From positions 266,685 through 330,684 of the forward strand of contig CAWKLX010000001.1 in assembly GCA_963850605.1 (NCBI GenBank): a stretch of DNA of 64,000 bases. The letters are read 5' to 3'. The translations under genes were made by a program, and so were the position numbers. Positions within the stretch are counted from its first letter, which is position 1. Every line of letters starts with the position of its first letter. This DNA comes from BOG-908 sp963850605 (GTDB lineage: Bacteria > Pseudomonadota > Alphaproteobacteria > Acetobacterales > Acetobacteraceae). The notes beneath the pieces were generated by a model that was not told the origin of the DNA, ran no database searches, and saw only the letters and a list, made by a program, of their open reading frames with translations. This document shows positions 37,174-46,345 of the stretch, piece after piece.

Positions 37174-37530
37174 ATGCGCAACCTCGCGACCGCCCTCTTG
37201 TTCATCCTTCCGTCCGCGGCGATGGCACAGACCCCGGCGGACATCGCCCGCCAGGTTTGGCCGTTCGGAGCGCCCGCTTCTGCCGCTACTGCGCCGGCAA
37301 ACGGCTCTGTCGAGGCCGGCGCGGCAACCGGGCGCGACCTGGCAAAACTGCTCTGGCCGCTCGCGGCCCCGACGCCGACTGGCGTGGCCACGGCGCGTGG
37401 CGCAACCTACGCGCAATCCTTCACACCACCCGATCTGGCCCGGCTTCGCGGAGACGCGCCCTTCGAGCAGATGATCATCCAGGACACCGGCCCCACCCGC
37501 ATGGCGCTGGCCGGCCACTCACCACACTAG
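37174..37530 (+). CDS. hypothetical secreted protein
   Basis: A 118-residue ORF with a clear Sec signal peptide, MRNLATALLFILPSAAMAQT (cleavage after AMA). The mature part has two similar segments, IARQVWPFGAPASAA and LAKLLWPLAAPTPTG, suggesting an internal repeat, then FEQMIIQDTGPTRMALAGHS. No family is recognised. An ATG 4 codons earlier (37162) is also possible. It lies divergent from atpD and upstream of a MarR-family gene. Confidence 0.55.
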   Translation: MRNLATALLFILPSAAMAQTPADIARQVWPFGAPASAATAPANGSVEAGAATGRDLAKLLWPLAAPTPTGVATARGATYAQSFTPPDLARLRGDAPFEQMIIQDTGPTRMALAGHSPH

Positions 37531-37572
37531 GCCGGCGACGGGTGCGGCCGGTGCGTCTTGCAGGAACACGCG

Positions 37573-37998
37573 ATGCACGAAGAGGAAATGATCGCCACGT
37601 GCTTCGCCAACCGCCTGCGCACGGCGTCGCGCGCCATCACCCATCATTATGACGCCGCGCTGAAGCCGGTCGATCTGCGCGTGTCGCAACTGAGCGTACT
37701 GACGGCGGTCAGCGCGGCGAATGGCAACCTGACCATCATCGAGGTGGCGGAGCGCCTCGGCATGGACCGTTCCACGCTGAGCCGAAACCTCGACCCGCTG
37801 GTGCGCCGTGGCCTGGTGTTCGTGGGGCCGGAGGCACGTCACCGCGCCCGCCGCGTCAGCCTCACCCAAGCGGGCGAGGCGGTGCTCGCCGATGCGTATC
37901 CGCTCTGGAAGGCGGCGCAGATGGCGGTTGCGGACAAGGTCGATGGGATGGTGGAGACGGCGGAAAGGCTGGAGCCGATTGTTCGGCATTTTGGCTGA
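37573..37998 (+). CDS. MarR family winged helix-turn-helix transcriptional regulator
   Basis: A 141-residue DNA-binding protein. The winged HTH is visible as LTIIEVAERLGMDRSTLSRN followed by LDPLVRRGLVFVGPEARHRA, with the wing RARRVSLTQAGEAVL. Flanking helices form the dimer region. The start is the ATG at 37573 (MHEEEMIATCF); a TTG at 37558 is in frame. The regulated gene and ligand are unknown; the divergent or neighbouring secreted-protein gene is a candidate. Confidence 0.9.
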   Translation: MHEEEMIATCFANRLRTASRAITHHYDAALKPVDLRVSQLSVLTAVSAANGNLTIIEVAERLGMDRSTLSRNLDPLVRRGLVFVGPEARHRARRVSLTQAGEAVLADAYPLWKAAQMAVADKVDGMVETAERLEPIVRHFG

Positions 37999-38227
37999 TG
38001 CTGGCTATTGCAACGGAGCATCATATTGGAGCGCCACCACTGGCCCGGAGTTGGTTTGATGATCATCCCGTGTTGTAGGAATTTGGGCTGTTCGGGTATC
38101 GTGACGAATAACATTGCGAACTGACGTGATACGCAATTCGAGATGAAACTGGACGTCGTGTGGTCAGGATGCGACCGGTGCCGGCGTTCGGCTAAACGCG
38201 GATATTACGGCATCATAATCAGCAGGT

Positions 38228-38422
38228 TTATGGCCACGAAATAGACCCTTTCTTGGGATTTGAATCCGGCCAAGTGACGCCTTTCATACTTGCCGCCGTC
38301 AGCCCAAGGTGAGTCATGAGTTTTGCGGCCCAGGCTGCTGCTTCCGAATGGCTTTTGAATTCTACACTGCTGATATACGACTCACGCGCGCTAGTTAGTA
38401 CGGTCGCGTAACCTTTCGACAT
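38228..38422 (-). CDS. small hypothetical protein
   Basis: A 64-residue ORF starting MSKGYATVLTSARESYISSV. An ideal AAGGAGG site stands just upstream of the ATG at 38422, which is why I accept it and reject the longer frame from 38467. The middle (FKSHSEAAAWAAKLMTHLG) is helical, and the end SNPKKGSISWP is basic. No family is recognised. Base composition is a little AT-richer than neighbouring genes, fitting an accessory gene. Confidence 0.6.
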   Translation of the reverse strand: MSKGYATVLTSARESYISSVEFKSHSEAAAWAAKLMTHLGLTAASMKGVTWPDSNPKKGSISWP

Positions 38423-38606
38423 GTCAAACCTCCTTGTCGATTCACGATACTCCGCCGCCCAACTCACAAGTCAAGTTAAAGGCGATCGACGGTCACAGAT
38501 TCAATAAACATAACTCAGCCATATCTGCTTTTGAAACCAAAGCGGCAAAAGCTCCCGCGTAATGTTGCCGTCATGGAGAATGGGTGGGCTCCTGCCCAGG
38601 CTACAG

Positions 38607-38991
38607 CTATCTTCCGCGCCGCGCCGTTACCTCGATCTCGATCCGCATGCGCGGGTCCGACAACCCCGCAACCATCATCGTGGCCGCCGGCGGATGGGCG
38701 CCGAAACACGCGCGCAGCACCGGCCAGCATGGTTCGAAATCCGCGCGGTCTGGCAGCAGATAACGCACGCGCACCACGTCGGAAAAGACTGGCGCCCGCT
38801 TCGGCCAGTGCCGCGGCGATGTTGCGCAGCGCCTGCTCGGCCTGGGCCACCACGTCGTCGGCGATGGTCATGGTCGAATAATCGAAGCCGGTGGTGCCGC
38901 TGACAAAAACCCAATCGCCATCCACCACGGCGCGGGCATAGCCGATGTCACGCTCAAAGGTAGAGCCGGAGGTGATCCGGCGCCGGGTCAT
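38607..38991 (-). CDS. RidA family protein (frameshifted)
   Basis: Members remove reactive enamine/imine intermediates. The N-terminal half reads TRRRITSGSTFERDIGYARA and WVFVSGTTGFDYSTMTIADD in one frame. The second half (SDVVRVRYLLPD ... PPAATMMVAGLSDPRMRIEI ending EVTARRGR) is in another, including the conserved Arg of the active site near the end (DPRMRIEIE). One extra base around 38783-38790 explains the break; the repaired protein has 127 residues, a normal length. It overlaps the Rap1a-like gene by ATGA. Confidence 0.85.
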
Positions 38992-39320
38992 TTCTTACAG
39001 GGGTAGGCCGCGGCGAAGGCCCGGGTGGCGATTGTGCCGGCCTTCAGCGACTGGTCCTCGGGATGGGAGCGAAGATACGTGGTGAGTACGTCGCGCAGTT
39101 CGGTGCCGGTTGAGGTGCGGGGGATGCAGGCCAGCGCGTGCTCTTTTCCGCCCGCTTCGATCGCGTCGCCGAACCCGTCCACGTAGGCGTCGCAGGCGGC
39201 GACCTGCTTGGCGGTGCAGGCGGACATCAGCGTGCGGCCGGTGACGTTGGACACACGCTGGGCGTGGGCGGTGCCACACCAAGCGAGGGCGGCGGCGGTG
39301 CAAAGAACGGCACGGATCAT
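38988..39320 (-). CDS. Rap1a/Tai-like secreted protein
   Basis: A 110-residue protein with a signal peptide (MIRAVLCTAAALAWCGTAHA). The mature part NVTGRTLMSACTAKQVAACD, CIPRTSTGTELRDVLTTYLR and AFAAAYPCKK has the four-cysteine pattern of the Rap1a/Tai immunity-protein fold. In other bacteria such proteins neutralise type VI effectors, but no such system is seen here, so a house-keeping or unknown role is as likely. It overlaps purS (upstream) and the RidA gene (downstream) by 4 bases each, indicating one operon. Confidence 0.7.
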   Translation of the reverse strand: MIRAVLCTAAALAWCGTAHAQRVSNVTGRTLMSACTAKQVAACDAYVDGFGDAIEAGGKEHALACIPRTSTGTELRDVLTTYLRSHPEDQSLKAGTIATRAFAAAYPCKK

Positions 39321-39562
39321 GTCGGCATAATCTCCACGGAAAAACGTTCGATCACCTGGTTGGCGAGCAGTTTTCGCGACATCGCCTCGGCCTGCGTGCG
39401 CGCGGCGGCCTCGTCCGTCTCGGCCAGCTCAAGCTCGATCACCTTGCCGGCGCGGACCTCGCCGATACCGGAAAAACCCAGGTTGCCGAGCGCGTGGCCG
39501 ATCGCGCGTCCCTGCGGGTCCAGCACGCCGTCCTTCAGCATGACGGTCACGCGCGCCTTCAC
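39317..39562 (-). CDS. purS: phosphoribosylformylglycinamidine synthase subunit PurS
   Basis: The small structural subunit of the three-part FGAM synthase (PurSQL). 81 residues, starting MKARVTVMLKDGVLDPQGRA from a GTG at 39562 that overlaps the purC stop (GTGA). The family core GHALGNLGFSGIGEVRAGKV and the end VIERFSVEIMPT are clear. purQ and purL, which usually follow, are not here: a Rap1a-like gene is next. A longer frame up to 39721 is a purC shadow. Confidence 0.92.
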   Translation of the reverse strand: MKARVTVMLKDGVLDPQGRAIGHALGNLGFSGIGEVRAGKVIELELAETDEAAARTQAEAMSRKLLANQVIERFSVEIMPT

Positions 39563-40323
39563 TGCATGAGCTCCGGGCCCTTCATATCGCGCATCCCCGC
39601 TTCCGGGAGGATCCCGAGGCGCTTGGCCACCTCCTGATACGCTTCCTCCACGCGACCCAAATCCTTGCGGAACCGGTCCTTGTCCATCTTCTCGTTGGTT
39701 TTCACGTCCCACAGGCGGCAATTATCGGGGCTGATCTCGTCGGCGAGCACCACGCGCATGTCCTCCCCCTCCCACAGGCGGCCGAACTCCAGCTTGAAAT
39801 CGACCAAAGTGATGCCGACGCCCAGGAACAGGCCGGTCAGGAAATCGTTGGTGCGCAACGTCATGGCGACGATGTCGTCCATGTCCATCGTGTTGGCCCA
39901 GCCGAACGCCGTTATGTGCTCCTCGGCCACGATCGGGTCGCCCAGCGCGTCGTTCTTGTAATAGTACTCGATGATGCTGCGTGGCAGGCGCGTGCCCTCG
40001 GGGATGCCCAGGCGGGTGCAGATGGAGCCGGCGGCTACGTTACGGACCACCACCTCCAGCGGGATGATCTCCACCTCGCGGATCAGCTGCTCGCGCATGT
40101 TGAGGCGGCGGACGAAATGGTTGGGGATGCCGACTTCGGCCAGGCGCATCATCAGGTATTCGCTGATGCGGTTGTTCAGCACGCCCTTGCCGGTGATGAT
40201 GCCCTTCTTGGTGCCGTTGCCGGCGGTGGCGTCGTCCTTGAAATACTGGACCAGGGTTCCCGGCTCCGGCCCCTCGAACAGGATCTTTGCTTTTCCCTCG
40301 TAGAGCTGCCGTCGTCTGGCCAT
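39559..40323 (-). CDS. purC: phosphoribosylaminoimidazolesuccinocarboxamide synthase
   Basis: SAICAR synthetase; joins aspartate to CAIR with ATP. A 254-residue protein with normal landmarks: LYEGKAKILFEGPEPGTLVQ (residues 7-26), FKDDATAGNGTKKG, EVVVRNVAAGSICTRLG, LVDFKLEFGRLWEG and DEISPDNCRLWDVKTNEKMD (SAICAR synthetase signature). It is the first gene of purC-purS; the promoter should lie in the roughly 100 bases towards the S53 peptidase gene. Confidence 0.97.
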   Translation of the reverse strand: MARRRQLYEGKAKILFEGPEPGTLVQYFKDDATAGNGTKKGIITGKGVLNNRISEYLMMRLAEVGIPNHFVRRLNMREQLIREVEIIPLEVVVRNVAAGSICTRLGIPEGTRLPRSIIEYYYKNDALGDPIVAEEHITAFGWANTMDMDDIVAMTLRTNDFLTGLFLGVGITLVDFKLEFGRLWEGEDMRVVLADEISPDNCRLWDVKTNEKMDKDRFRKDLGRVEEAYQEVAKRLGILPEAGMRDMKGPELMQ

Positions 40324-40424
40324 CCACCGTCTCCTGCCACGAGCCGCCCTATAGCAGCAAACAGGGGGTATGCCATGCCCGGGGACCGGGGGGGGCCTGT
40401 CGACCCACCCCCGGGGACGTGCGG

Positions 40425-42090
40425 CTACTGGGTGATGGTGGGCAGGAACTTGGCCACGTCCAGCGAGCCGAAGCCGGTGACGTTGTCGTAGCCCTTGCCG
40501 GCCTTGAAGCCGGGGTTGCCGTTATTACCCACGGTAATGTCGTGGAAGCCGGTCTCGGTCACGCCCAGCTGGTAGAGCAGCGGATTGAAGTAGCCGATGC
40601 GGGCCTTCCCCGCCTGCACGCGCGCGGCGTTGATGATGGTGGCAAATCCGCCCCAGATCGGCGAGGACAGGCTGGTGCCGCCATAGACCGCCCAGCCGCC
40701 TTCATGGCTGAGGTAGATCGCGTAGCCGGTATTGGGGTCGGCCACGGCCGCGATATCCGGCACGTTGCGATGGGTGGACGAGCCGCCATTCTGTCTTGGC
40801 GACCGAGACGCCGTTGACCACCTGCCAGGTCGGGATCGTCCAGAACATGCTGACGCCGCCGCCGCTGCCGCTCCATGTCGTCTCCGACATCCAATCCTGG
40901 TTCGCCTGGTTGGTGAACAGCGACGTACCGCCAACGCAGGTGACCAGCGGCTGCGATCCCGGGTCGGGCGCGTTCAGCCCGCTGCCGCTCCGCCCTGCCG
41001 CACCCTGGTCGCCGGAGCTGACGAACACGGTCTGGCCCTGCGCTTCAAGCTGCATCAGCGCGGTGTTCTCGGCGTTCGCACCGGCCTGTCCCTGCATCTT
41101 TTCATCCAGGCCGTAGGAGACGCTGATCACCTTGGCGGTGTTGTCCTGCGCCATGGCGTTGAACGAGTTGACCAGGGCGGCGCTGAATCCGTCCTTGCCG
41201 TCTTCATAGACGACGATCTTGGCCAGTGCCGGGTTGATGGCGCTGGAGGAATCGAAATCCAACGCGGACTCGATATCGATGCCGTTGGCGATCGGCTTGG
41301 TCGATGCGCCGTTGACCGAACGCGGCACCACCGGGATGGCCGGCAGCTTGAAGAACTTCTGATAGAAGGTGACGTCTTTCTTGAAGAAGCCGCCCTGCTC
41401 GAACAGGCCCAGTATCTCCGTCTTGCCACCGACCTGGGCGGGCACGTCGTACGCGGTCTCCACGTCCTTGGGCGCAAAGCCGCCGCCCGGCCCGGTACCC
41501 TGCTCGTTCTGCACGCCGTCCGGCCGCTTTTTGAGCAGCAGCGCGTAATGCGCGGCGCTGGACAGGCCGACTACCCCGTCGATCTTGCCAGCTAGCGCGT
41601 CCGGCACGCGCGGCGCGTTCAACATCACATAGCCGTCGCCGTGCTCGGGAGTCGTGAACCCGGCGAAGTGCGTCGAGAAGAGGCGGGCGAATTGCACCGC
41701 GGTGCCGCTGAGGGCCACGACCGTCCGGGCGTCCACACGCTCACCGACGGTGAAGCCTTGAGCCGCCGCCCAGTTGCGCAGAAACGCGTAGGCGGCGGGG
41801 TCGCCACCGAAACGCGCGCCGAACTCTTTGGGCGTCAGGTATTTGCCGTAGATTTTGTTACCCGGCTCCGAAACGGCGGCCGCATAAGCCTCGGCGCCCG
41901 CGCGGTCGCGCATCGGCAGCGTCAGGATTATGCTCATCGGCGTGGAATCGGGCATGGCTGCCAGAGTGACCCCGGCGGGTGCGGCGAAGGAGTCGATCAC
42001 GACGTCCGGTGTCGCCGCGAGAGCGCCCGCGCTGGCGAGCAGCGCCGCGCAGGGCAGTGCGGCGAGTGCCGCAAGATGCAGTTTTTTCAT
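40425..42090 (-). CDS. S53 family peptidase, sedolisin/kumamolisin-like (frameshifted)
   Basis: Secreted pro-peptidase. Signal peptide MKKLHLAALAALPCAALLAS, pro-domain (LTPKEFGARFGGDPAAYAFL), then the catalytic domain with E-x3-D (GIDIESALDFDSSSAINPAL), an oxyanion-type region, and GGTSLSSPIWGGFATI holding the catalytic Ser in SGTSxx-like form. The last 120 residues, including that Ser, are in a second frame; one extra A near 40795 (GVSVAK | QNGGSSTH) breaks the frame. Joined length is 554. The family works at acid pH. The neighbouring gene is a paralogue. Confidence 0.88.
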
Positions 42091-42178
42091 GTGAGGGAAC
42101 TCACTTATGTTGTTAAAAGATCGAACTTAAAGTCTGCAAAAGGGGCTTGTACGGATCAACCGCACAAGCCCCAGCGCG

Positions 42179-43862
42179 TCAGTTGGTGAACGACGGCAGC
42201 GCCTTGCCCACGTCGATCGAACCCCAGCCGGTGGTGTTGTCGTAGCCCGGGCCGGCGGTGTAGCCCGGACCGCCCGGGGCCTTGTTGTTGCCTTGTGTCA
42301 CGTCGTGGAAGTTCGTTCCCTTCTCGCCCAACGAGTAGATCAGCGGGTTGACGAAGCCGAGCCGCGCCTTGCCGGCCGCCACGCGATCACCGTTGAAGAT
42401 CGTGATCCAGGTCGCCCAAACCGGCGCCGAAACGCTGGTGCCGCCGATCCCGAGCCAACCGCCGTTATCGGCCGAATAGATCGAAACCGGCGAGTTGATG
42501 TCGTCGGCCACCGCTGCGATATCCGGCACGTTACGTTTGGTCGAAGACCCACCGTTCGCTTTGGCCACCGAGACGCCGTTGACGATCTGCCAGCTCGGAA
42601 TCTTCCACACGCTGGACACGCCACCGCCGGTGGCCGCGCCCTGCTGCGCTTCGGTGTTCCAAACCACCTCGCTGCCATATTTTTGACCGGACTTCGTCTG
42701 CAGGTTGGTGCCGCCGACACTTGTCAGCAGCGGCTGCGAACCCGGATCGGGGGCATGCAGGCCCGAGCCGGTGCGGCCCGAAGCGCCCTGGTCGCCGGAG
42801 CTGGCGAACACGCTGATACCCTGCGGTCTGCAACTGGATCAGCGCCTTGCCCTCGGCCTTGATCGCCGGCTTGCCCTGCATTGATTCATCCTGGCCGTAG
42901 GAGATGCTGAAAACGCTGGCCTTGTTGTCCTGGGCGACCAGGTTGATGCCGTCGAGCAGCGCGGTCTGGAAGCTGTCGTTCTGGTCTATATAGACGATGA
43001 TGTTGCTCAACGCAGGGTTCAGACCAATCGCCATTTCCACATCCAGATCGGCCTCGATCTCCGCGCCGTTGCCGCTCACGCCCGTGCCGGAGCCGTTAAT
43101 GCCCACCTGCTGGTTCGGCACGTTCGGAAGTTTGTAGGCCTTTTCAAACGTCGTCAGGTCAGACTGCTTGTAGCCGTCCTGCTCGAAGATCGCGATCACC
43201 TCGGTCTTGGTGCCTTTCTGCGCCGGGATGTCATAAGCGGTCTTCAGGTCCGCCGGCGCATAGCCCGAACCGTTGACGCCGGTACCCACGTCGGGATGCA
43301 CTTGCGGACGACGGTAAAGAAGGCCGAGCTTGCCCTGGCTCGTCAGCCCGATCACGCCTTCGACGTGACCAGCCAGCGCGTCCGGCAGGCGCGGCGTGTT
43401 GGTCACCGTGTAGCCGTCGCCGTGCGGCGTGGCGAAGCTGACGAAATGCGTGCCGAACAGCGACGCAAACTGCCCAGCCGTGCCGCCGAGCGAGATCTCA
43501 GCCCGGCTATCCAGGCGCGGACCCACGCTCAGTCCCTGCTGCCCGGCCCAGCTGCGCAACCCCTCGTAGGTCGCAGCGTCGGCGCCGAAACGTGCGCCGA
43601 ACTCGGCCGGCGTCAGGAAATGGCCATACTGCGGGGTACCTGGGGTGGAAACCGCCTTGGCGAACGCACGTGCGCCGCCTTCGTCGCGCAGCGGCAACGA
43701 CAGGATCACGCGCATCGGCGCGTCGTCGCGCATGGCAGAGAGTGACACGCCATCAGGCGCGCCCGAAAGCGCGAATACATCGGCGTTCGCCGCAACCGCG
43801 GGCGACAAGGTGGCTGCCGCGAACGGCACGCTGCAAGCAAGAAGAAACCGGCGCAATGACAC
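42179..43862 (-). CDS. S53 family peptidase, paralogue (frameshifted)
   Basis: Closest relative is the adjacent gene downstream. Signal peptide MSLRRFLLACSVPFAAATLS from a GTG at 43862 with GAGGGAAT upstream; the ORF is open further upstream but without homology. The pro-domain LTPAEFGARFGADAATYEGL and the catalytic region NGAEIEADLDVEMAIGLNPA (E-x3-D) are in one frame, and FASSGDQGASGRTGSGLHAP to GGTSVSAPVWATWITIFNGD (catalytic Ser) in another. One extra base near 42824 (LIQLQT | QGISVFASS) explains it; joined length is 560. It probably arose by tandem duplication. Confidence 0.88.
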
Positions 43863-43998
43863 TGTGCATTCCCTCACGATGTTGGTAGCGGCCGGAACTG
43901 ATACCCTTTCGAGCCGATGCGCAATCGCGAAATATTGCTGGCATGTCATCATGGCCATTGACACGTTTGCCATCGAAACGAGCGTTATGGCCCGGCCA

Positions 43999-44724
43999 TC
44001 AACTCCATTCGACTGGCCAGTCGACCGGTTCGAACGGCGAATGGGCCGGCTCACCGCGTGTGCTCAGAAACACCGTCCGGTGGCCCAGGGCGACCAATGC
44101 GCTATTGACGGTACCGAAACCCGAGAACGGCGGGATGTTGATGGCCGCGTCCGACGGGGGCGTGTTGTCGGCCAGAAGCGCCGGCCAGGTGGACCAGTCG
44201 GGCGGGTTCGGGGGGGGCGCGGCCCGAAAGCGCGGCAGGTTGCGCGCCACCCTTGGGCTGGACAGGTCGTTCGGCTCGCGCGCCGTAATCACATGCGTGC
44301 CTGGCGGAAGATGGTGCGGCGTGATCCGGCCCTGTCCGGTGCCGCGCAGGAAGATGGCGCCCTGCCGGTCCGCGAGGATCAGATTGAAGCTGCGCCAATG
44401 GCCGGCATCGAGCTGGCTGATCGCGTGCGAGGCCGCTTCGGCTGTGTCATGCCGCAAAGCGAGTAATGGCAGCTCGCCGCGGCTGCGCTTGCCCGGCGCC
44501 GGGCCAAGGCTACCCAACCGGTTCAGCACGGCGGCCACCACGCCGGCCTGATTGATCCCCAGCCATGTGCCGCCAGCCAGCGTGTCCTGCCCCGCCAGCA
44601 CGTCCGGCTGGTCCGGCCAGTGCCGGCCAGGCGGCAGCCAGGGGCGGTCCAGCTTCTCGTCGCGATTGGCGGCGAGCAGCAGGGGCCATTCCGGCTGGCC
44701 AATGGTGAGGATGACGGTGCACAC
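43999..44724 (-). CDS. NRDE family protein (TANGO2-like)
   Basis: A 241-residue protein of the Ntn-hydrolase-like NRDE/TANGO2 family, named for the motif seen here as LLLAANRDEKLDRPW (residues 16-30) after MCTVILTIGQPEWP; the Cys2 after Met is the presumed nucleophile position. GGTWLGINQAGVVAAVLNRL follows, also conserved. Function in bacteria is unknown; the animal homologue is tied to heme and lipid handling. It is on the same strand as purB, 52 bases downstream of it. Confidence 0.9.
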   Translation of the reverse strand: MCTVILTIGQPEWPLLLAANRDEKLDRPWLPPGRHWPDQPDVLAGQDTLAGGTWLGINQAGVVAAVLNRLGSLGPAPGKRSRGELPLLALRHDTAEAASHAISQLDAGHWRSFNLILADRQGAIFLRGTGQGRITPHHLPPGTHVITAREPNDLSSPRVARNLPRFRAAPPPNPPDWSTWPALLADNTPPSDAAINIPPFSGFGTVNSALVALGHRTVFLSTRGEPAHSPFEPVDWPVEWS

Positions 44725-44776
44725 GCCTGCGGAGTATGGGGCTTCACGCCAGACGCGCCACCATTAAAGCGGCCGT

Positions 44777-46129
44777 TCAGGCCGGCCGTGGCTCCGGCTC
44801 GCCGAAAACGCGGCTGAAAACGTCGTCGATCCGGCGTAAATGGGGCTCCGTGGCCATGGCTTGGGCTAGCGCTGCCGGGTCCAGCTTCCCAGCCACCTCC
44901 GGGTCGGCTGCCAGGTTCTCGGCGAAACTCCTGTGGCCGGGCTTCCCCAGCGTGGTCCAGCTCGCCATCGCGTTGCGCTGCACCACACGATACGCCTCCT
45001 CGCGTGCCAGACCCGCGCGGGCCAGCGCCAGCAGCACCTCCCCGCTATGCACCACGCCGCCAAGGGATTCGAGGTTGGCGGCCATGCGGTCGGGGTAGAT
45101 CAGCAGGTTGTCGATAAGGCTGGTCGCGCGGGCGAGCGCAAAATCGAGCGTGATCGTGGCGTCCGGCGCAATGCCGCGCTCGACGCTGGAATGGCTGATG
45201 TCGCGCTCGTGCCACAGCGCCACGTTCTCCAGCGCCGGGGTGGCGGCCGCGCGCACCAGGCGCGCCAGGCCGGTGAGATTTTCGCTCAGCACCGGGTTGC
45301 GCTTGTGCGGCATGGCGCTGCTGCCCTTCTGGCCGGCGTGGAAAAACTCCTCCGCCTCGCGCACCTCGCTTCGCTGCAGGTGGCGTATTTCGGTGGCCAG
45401 CCGCTCGATGCCGCTGGCCACCACCGCCAGCGCGCAGAAAAACGCCGCATGGCGGTCGCGGGGGATCACCTGGGTGGACACTGGCTCGGCGGCCAGCCCG
45501 AGTTTTTCGGCGACATGCGCCTCCACGCGCGGATCGACATGGGCGTACGTGCCGACCGCCCCACTGATCGCGCAGGTGGCGATCTCCGCGCGGGCGGCAA
45601 CCAGGCGGGCGCGGTTGCGGGCGAACTCGGCATAGTGGCCGGCGAGTTTGAGGCCGAAACTGGTCGGCTCGGCATGGATGCCATGGCTGCGGCCTATGGT
45701 GGGCGTGTGCTTGTGCTCCAACGCACGCCGCTTCAAGGCCGCTAACAGCGCGTCGATATCGGCCAGCAATATGTCAGCCGCCTGGGTGAGCTGCACGGCG
45801 AGGCAGGTGTCCAGCACGTCGCTGCTGGTCATGCCGAGATGGACGAAGCGACTATCCGGCCCGATCTTCTCCGCCAGCCAGGTCAGGAAGGCGATCACAT
45901 CATGCCTTGTCTCGCGCTCGATCTCGTCGATGCGGTCCAGGTCGGCCTGGCTGATGGCCGCCAGCGCCGGCGCGCCACGTTCGCGGATGGTGCGGGCAGC
46001 TTCATCGGGGATCTCGCCCAGCTCGGCCATCGCATCGGCTGCGAGGGATTCGATCTGAAACCAGATGCGAAACCGGTTTTCCGGCGACCAGATGGCCGTC
46101 ATGGCGGGGCGTGCGTAACGGGGAATCAT
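44777..46129 (-). CDS. purB: adenylosuccinate lyase
   Basis: Catalyses two fumarate-releasing steps of purine synthesis (SAICAR to AICAR and adenylosuccinate to AMP). A 450-residue member of the aspartase/fumarase superfamily, with MTSSDVLDTCLAVQL, IGRSHGIHAEPTSFGLKLAG (catalytic His) and the signature GSSAMPHKRNPVLSENLTGL (about residues 261-280). It starts MIPRYARPAMTAIW, canonical for the family. Unlinked to the other pur genes in the window. Confidence 0.97.
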   Translation of the reverse strand: MIPRYARPAMTAIWSPENRFRIWFQIESLAADAMAELGEIPDEAARTIRERGAPALAAISQADLDRIDEIERETRHDVIAFLTWLAEKIGPDSRFVHLGMTSSDVLDTCLAVQLTQAADILLADIDALLAALKRRALEHKHTPTIGRSHGIHAEPTSFGLKLAGHYAEFARNRARLVAARAEIATCAISGAVGTYAHVDPRVEAHVAEKLGLAAEPVSTQVIPRDRHAAFFCALAVVASGIERLATEIRHLQRSEVREAEEFFHAGQKGSSAMPHKRNPVLSENLTGLARLVRAAATPALENVALWHERDISHSSVERGIAPDATITLDFALARATSLIDNLLIYPDRMAANLESLGGVVHSGEVLLALARAGLAREEAYRVVQRNAMASWTTLGKPGHRSFAENLAADPEVAGKLDPAALAQAMATEPHLRRIDDVFSRVFGEPEPRPA

Positions 46130-46176
46130 GGTTTTTGCTCCGGCGTCGATGCGCCAGTGGGCTGCCGGAGAGGATC

Positions 46177-46290
46177 AAACCACGAAGGCACGAAGACCTC
46201 TAAGATCATCATCAAGAACTCGCGTCACGCGGTTTGAACCAGAGGCGCTACAACCTGCCCTCTTTCCGGCTGCCTCGCGTCTTCGTGGTT
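46177..46290. repeat. inverted repeat of AACCACGAAGGCACGAAGAC type
   Basis: AAACCACGAAGGCACGAAGAC at 46177-46197 is mirrored by GTCTTCGTGGTT at 46279-46290. The interval between purB and rseP (216 bases) contains no ORF I can support. The motif resembles the CACGAAGGCACGAAG intergenic repeats seen scattered in many bacteria; only this pair was found here. It could act as a bidirectional terminator-like stem after rseP. Confidence 0.45.
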
Positions 46291-46345
46291 CCAATACCTT
46301 TCTATTGTTGCAAACACGGAGCTGGTTGATAAACGAGCAGGGTTT

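Noticed and set aside
38142..38243. 33-codon ORF MKLDVVWSGCDRCRRSAKRG with a CxxC
   Set aside because: Too short, no ribosome site and no neighbour suggesting a peptide gene.
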